NCBI GenBank assembly: GCA_945865815.1
Contig: CAMBFR010000043.1
Coordinates: 1-32,851, forward strand
From: Candidatus Sulfopaludibacter sp. SbA3
GTDB lineage: Bacteria; Acidobacteriota; Terriglobia; 20CM-2-55-15
Direction of reading: 5' to 3'
Length of the DNA stretch: 32,851 bases
In this document: one piece after another, positions 30,576 through 32,851 of the stretch
Layout of the letters: each line of letters begins with the position of its first letter
Numbering within the stretch: position 1 is the stretch's first letter
The notes under the pieces: generated by a model
Databases searched by the model: none
What the model was told of the DNA's origin: nothing
The model's input: the letters and a program-made list of their open reading frames with translations, nothing else
Made by a program: the position numbers and the translations under genes

Positions 30576-31061
30576 TTATTGAGCCGACGCTTTGAAGGCC
30601 AGGACTTTCAACTCCATCGGACTCTGGCGGTCGTTGAGTATCCCCTCAATTGTCCCGGACGTCGCGGAGGGAACCTTTGGAGCATTGGCAGCGGCGGCGA
30701 GCAAAAATTTGTCCTTGCCAGCGACGAAGAACTGCTTTCCACCCTCGTCCTGCACCCGGCCTTTGGCGCTGATCTGGAATTGCGTAATTCCCACCTTTAG
30801 CGGGTCCAGAACTTTCCGAATCTCTGCCGGAAGGAACGGTGCGCCGGGCTTGTAGGCAATCATGATCGACTCATTGGACCGGCTGATCGTGACCTTGTCG
30901 ACACCCGTCATGCGTCGCAGGTTGACCTCGGAAACTGCGGCGCAAACACCGCAGGAAATTCCGGTCGTGCGCATCGCGGCCTTCTCGACTTGAGCGAATA
31001 CTGGAATGGCGGACGCCAGAACCAGCGACGACAGCAGCAGTATCTGTTTTTGGAGTTTCAT
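30576..31061 (-). CDS. Exported heavy-metal-associated domain protein (MerP-like)
   Basis: A 161-residue protein with a signal peptide (residues 1-23, ending VFA) and an HMA domain whose metal-binding motif is Cys37-Gly-Val-Cys40 (TTGISCGVCAA). It continues with VSEVNLRRMTGVDKVTISRS as in MerP and metallochaperones. The last 60 residues are an extension of unknown role. It should bind a soft metal ion in the periplasm. It lies ten bases after the MerT-like gene, with GAAGGAAA as ribosome binding site, so the two are co-transcribed as MerT and MerP usually are. An in-frame ATG 48 bases upstream lies inside the preceding gene. Confidence 0.8.
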   Translation of the reverse strand: MKLQKQILLLSSLVLASAIPVFAQVEKAAMRTTGISCGVCAAVSEVNLRRMTGVDKVTISRSNESIMIAYKPGAPFLPAEIRKVLDPLKVGITQFQISAKGRVQDEGGKQFFVAGKDKFLLAAAANAPKVPSATSGTIEGILNDRQSPMELKVLAFKASAQ

Positions 31062-31071
31062 CTTTTTTCCT

Positions 31072-31389
31072 TCATCGATATCGAATCGATAGAAAAACCC
31101 AGCCACCAACCATCAAGACGTTCATCAATATGCTAACCCCGAGAATCGCCTTGATTCCCCAGGTACGCATCGTTGGCGGACGACTGCGCACTATCCATAC
31201 CTGGTATGCAAGCGCCCCGACCGCCATTGTAAAGAAAAGCGGCTGAAGGCGCTCCAGCCAAATCAGACACGCACTAATAAACGAGAATGCGCCCAGTCCT
31301 GCCAGGACCGGAGCAATCACTCATCAGCTGGGCGTAAGCAGGGCTGCAACGATTGAAAGCACTCCAGCCCTCTTCGGATCGATTGTCAT
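31072..31389 (-). CDS. MerT-like membrane protein with two adjacent UGA codons, probable Sec-Sec selenoprotein
   Basis: From ATG 31389 the frame reads MTIDPKRAGVLSIVAALLTPS, then TGA-TGA (codons 22 and 23, 31326-31321), then VIAPVLAGLGAFSFISACLI and LERLQPLFFTMAVGALAYQV, ending in another membrane helix; 105 residues in all. MerT proteins have a first helix ending in a Cys-Cys pair, then a Gly-Pro-Leu-type segment, then a L-E-x-x-R-P-L-F stretch. Here the two UGA codons occupy the Cys-Cys place. Read as selenocysteine, the protein is a complete three-helix MerT. Bases 31293-31311 can form a SECIS-like hairpin and selB is in the window. Without recoding, only an N-terminally cut 82-residue protein from GTG 31320 could be made. 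The ribosome binding site is weak. Confidence 0.75.
31293..31311 (-). promoter_or_regulatory. SECIS-like hairpin downstream of the tandem UGA
   Basis: Beginning nine bases after the second UGA, CCGGTCCT-GGC-AGGACTGG forms an eight-base-pair stem with one G-U pair and a GGC loop. Bacterial SECIS elements lie inside the coding region shortly after the UGA, with G in the apical loop to contact SelB. Loop bases 18-20 after the second UGA fit that spacing. Confidence 0.6.
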
Positions 31390-31435
31390 GGTTGCTTTAT
31401 CTTACACCGACCACGCCTAATTCGGGGACAGGCCA

Positions 31436-32194
31436 CTATCCGCCTTGAAGCCGAACCAGCGACTCTTTCACGCTCGGAGATTTCCCCGCTTCGACATCGG
31501 TGCGCCGAAGCTGGTGGAATTTTGTAAGAATGTCATTCGCGCCGGCGAGCACCTTGATCCGTTCTGAATACTCCCCGATTCGCGCGCCGGGCAGCGCCCA
31601 AAGCGCGAAATCATCGGTGAGCACGTTCAGATAAGCGCGCGCTCCGCAGCAACCCAGGCTCAGCGCGGGTTTTCCGGTATTGATGGCTTGCGGAATTACC
31701 GCACAGGCAGGGCGGCCGAGAGCCGGTGGCACACCAGGCTCCACCTGTTGGACCGCCTCTGTGATGGCCAGGCTTTGCCGGGAATTCGCGAATAACAGAA
31801 CTGCGCTCGGAGCCACCGGAGTGGAGGCAAGCGGAGCGTACACGACGTATTTCGCCTCGTCCTTCAACACGGGGATGCCGGGAATATCTTCGGGACGAAC
31901 ATAGCCGAGATCTCCGAAGACTTTCAGGCAGTCATTCAAGTTCTCCTGCTGCGCGGCTGTCGCAAGCGGCATGTGATGCGTGTACATACCGACGACGCAG
32001 TTGTTATGGTCGTTCGGGGAGGTTACGAGAGCGCCCTGGGCTCCCCATTCCCAGAACACGCAGCCGGCGGCGGCCGGCTTTGACGGCCCCGTCACCCCCT
32101 GGGGCGGCTTGTCGGTCATGCAAACGGCGACGGGAGCAACCCGAAGCCCGAGCGAATCTGTAAGAACCTTGGCGATCGCGGAATAGTCACTCAT
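31436..32194 (-). CDS. DUF169 family protein
   Basis: A 252-residue cytoplasmic protein that I place in DUF169. It begins MSDYSAIAKVLTDSLGLRVA and has a cysteine in AAAGCVFWEWGAQGALVT, the motif NNCVVGMYTHHM, and LSLGCCGARAYL toward the end. Members are found with redox and metal genes but have no settled function. I start at ATG 32194; the GTG one codon earlier is also possible, and GGGAG precedes both. The MerT-like gene starts 46 bases after its stop on the same strand, so a shared transcript is plausible. Its cysteines might bind metal or haem, but that is a guess. Confidence 0.75.
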   Translation of the reverse strand: MSDYSAIAKVLTDSLGLRVAPVAVCMTDKPPQGVTGPSKPAAAGCVFWEWGAQGALVTSPNDHNNCVVGMYTHHMPLATAAQQENLNDCLKVFGDLGYVRPEDIPGIPVLKDEAKYVVYAPLASTPVAPSAVLLFANSRQSLAITEAVQQVEPGVPPALGRPACAVIPQAINTGKPALSLGCCGARAYLNVLTDDFALWALPGARIGEYSERIKVLAGANDILTKFHQLRRTDVEAGKSPSVKESLVRLQGG

Positions 32195-32259
32195 CACAAT
32201 TCTCCCTATTGATTTATGAAAGGCAAAACTCAGCCAACAATGGATGTGTGAATGGAGAT

Positions 32260-32625
32260 CTATCCCGCTCTCGGAGGAGGATTGGGATCGGAAAGGATCG
32301 GGTTCGAATAGAACGCAGCCGCCTCTATCACCATGGATTCCGCGGCAGCGATCCGCTCCGGCGAAATCTCAGAAGGAAGGATTGCCGCGCCAAAATCAAG
32401 GACACTGATGGATGTGTCGCTGCCCGGCAGCAAAAGACAGATCGCGCCTGCGTTTGCCCTGTGCTTCAGAGCGCATATGCGCGCACAATTGGCCTCTTCT
32501 TCCGACTGCGTCGAAGACCCGGTCCCAGCCCGTTGACCGTCGGATGGACCACTCTTACAGACCACCCACAGGCCACCAAGCAGCATCGCGGGCAATAAGA
32601 GACCAATGACCAGGTTGCGCGCCAT
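32260..32625 (-). CDS. Exported or membrane-anchored protein of unknown function with four cysteines
   Basis: I place the start at ATG 32625 (MARNLVIGLLLPAMLLGGLW), giving 121 residues with an N-terminal signal or anchor helix. Thirty further in-frame codons upstream would put a polar stretch before the signal. Cysteines are at 23, 47, 51 and 63, including C-x3-C in NCARICALKH. The tail is acidic to neutral and ends PNPPPRAG. I do not recognise it. It is upstream of the DUF169 gene on the same strand (65-base gap) and might belong to the same metal or redox cluster. From 32626 to 32693 nothing else is seen. Confidence 0.5.
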   Translation of the reverse strand: MARNLVIGLLLPAMLLGGLWVVCKSGPSDGQRAGTGSSTQSEEEANCARICALKHRANAGAICLLLPGSDTSISVLDFGAAILPSEISPERIAAAESMVIEAAAFYSNPILSDPNPPPRAG

Positions 32626-32693
32626 ATGAGAATTAAAATGAAAGTTTAAGGAGTCCCCTTGTAGCACTAAGAAGTAATCAGTGTCAAAGGTTA

Positions 32694-32754
32694 TGTCGGT
32701 AGCTGTCGGTAGCACATGATCTGTCCGGTGCCTGTAGCAAATGAAATGTCCGGT
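32694..32754. repeat. Tandem repeats at the left end of an insertion sequence
   Basis: TGTCGGTAGC occurs twice in a row (32694-32713). GTAGCACATGATCTGTCCGGT (32709-32729) is followed 25 bases on by GTAGCAAATGAAATGTCCGGT (32734-32754). Repeated blocks ending in TGTCCGGT are known at the ends of a group of insertion sequences with an rve-type transposase, and a transposase start lies 52 bases further on. The exact outer end is not defined here. Confidence 0.65.
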
Positions 32755-32806
32755 CTGAAGGGCAGGGTCGACGTAACGTCACATTCGCACTGGAGGTTAA
32801 GAGCGG

Positions 32807-32851
32807 ATGGCGTTATATCCGGCCCGAGCTTGGGAGCGGGCCATGAAGATC
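32807..32851 (+). CDS. Transposase, N-terminal fragment cut by the window end (ISNCY/IS481-like)
   Basis: The frame from ATG 32807 gives MALYPARAWERAMKI before the window ends. GGAGG lies 11-15 bases upstream. This opening resembles a group of helix-turn-helix plus rve transposases that begin with a segment ending in W-x-x-A-M-K, followed by an HTH. Only 15 residues are visible, so the family name rests on this opening and on the terminal repeats just upstream. Confidence 0.6.
   Translation, partial: MALYPARAWERAMKI

Noticed and set aside
31072-31320. An 82-residue protein starting at GTG 31320 as the real form of the MerT-like gene
   Set aside because: It would lack the first helix and the metal-binding pair, has no ribosome binding site of its own, and ignores the in-frame upstream sequence that fits MerT. 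It stays the fallback if selenocysteine insertion is disproved.

Overview
The window looks like chromosomal DNA of a GC-rich, diderm (LPS-making) bacterium. LptD indicates an outer membrane. Haem precursors are made by the C5 route (HemL, HemB), and there is a Tat system and a selenocysteine elongation factor. Gene content and style (Tat-exported amidase and alpha/beta hydrolase, S9 peptidase, many short cassette genes, GC-rich palindromes) suggest an Acidobacteriota-like organism. That placement is inference from style, not from a marker-gene comparison.

Layout. (1) 1-1069 is the end of an integron cassette array on the + strand: a RelE/ParE-type toxin-antitoxin pair, an attC site, a BrnT/BrnA pair and a second attC, followed by a decayed stretch. 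(2) 1463-4612 holds an exported amidase, an exported alpha/beta hydrolase and a small cytochrome c. (3) 4614-10867 (-) is a tightly overlapping run lptD-hemB-hemL-S9 peptidase, with a divergent RDD membrane protein. (4) 11434-13362 (-) is a second integron relic: the 3' end of an integron integrase (intI) with a changed catalytic residue, an attC-like site, a four-helix membrane protein, a frameshifted cassette-type gene and a GNAT acetyltransferase. (5) 13450-17197 (+) is an NFACT/RqcH-like gene, pgi, a small membrane-anchored protein and tatA. (6) 17199-22130 (-) is a TPP enzyme, an FRG-domain protein, maf and selB in one overlapping run, divergent from a GlcG/HbpS-like gene. (7) 22644-23459 is an AT-rich repeat island around a four-helix-bundle protein gene. 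(8) 23465-30349 (-) holds gltB-gltD and a family 2 glycosyltransferase. (9) 30474-32625 (-) holds a 98-bp palindromic element and the cluster DUF169, MerT-like, MerP-like. (10) 32694 to the end is the left end of an insertion sequence.

The most striking observation is at 31072-31389. A MerT-like mercury-transporter-type membrane protein reads through two adjacent in-frame UGA codons exactly where MerT proteins carry their Cys-Cys pair. A SECIS-like hairpin begins nine bases after them, and selB lies in the same window. I read this as a probable tandem-selenocysteine (Sec-Sec) MerT, encoded next to a periplasmic CxxC heavy-metal-domain protein.

The two integron remnants point in opposite directions with ordinary chromosomal genes between them. 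Several transcription units appear to start at or very near the AUG (leaderless), most clearly the GlcG/HbpS-like gene at 22218.
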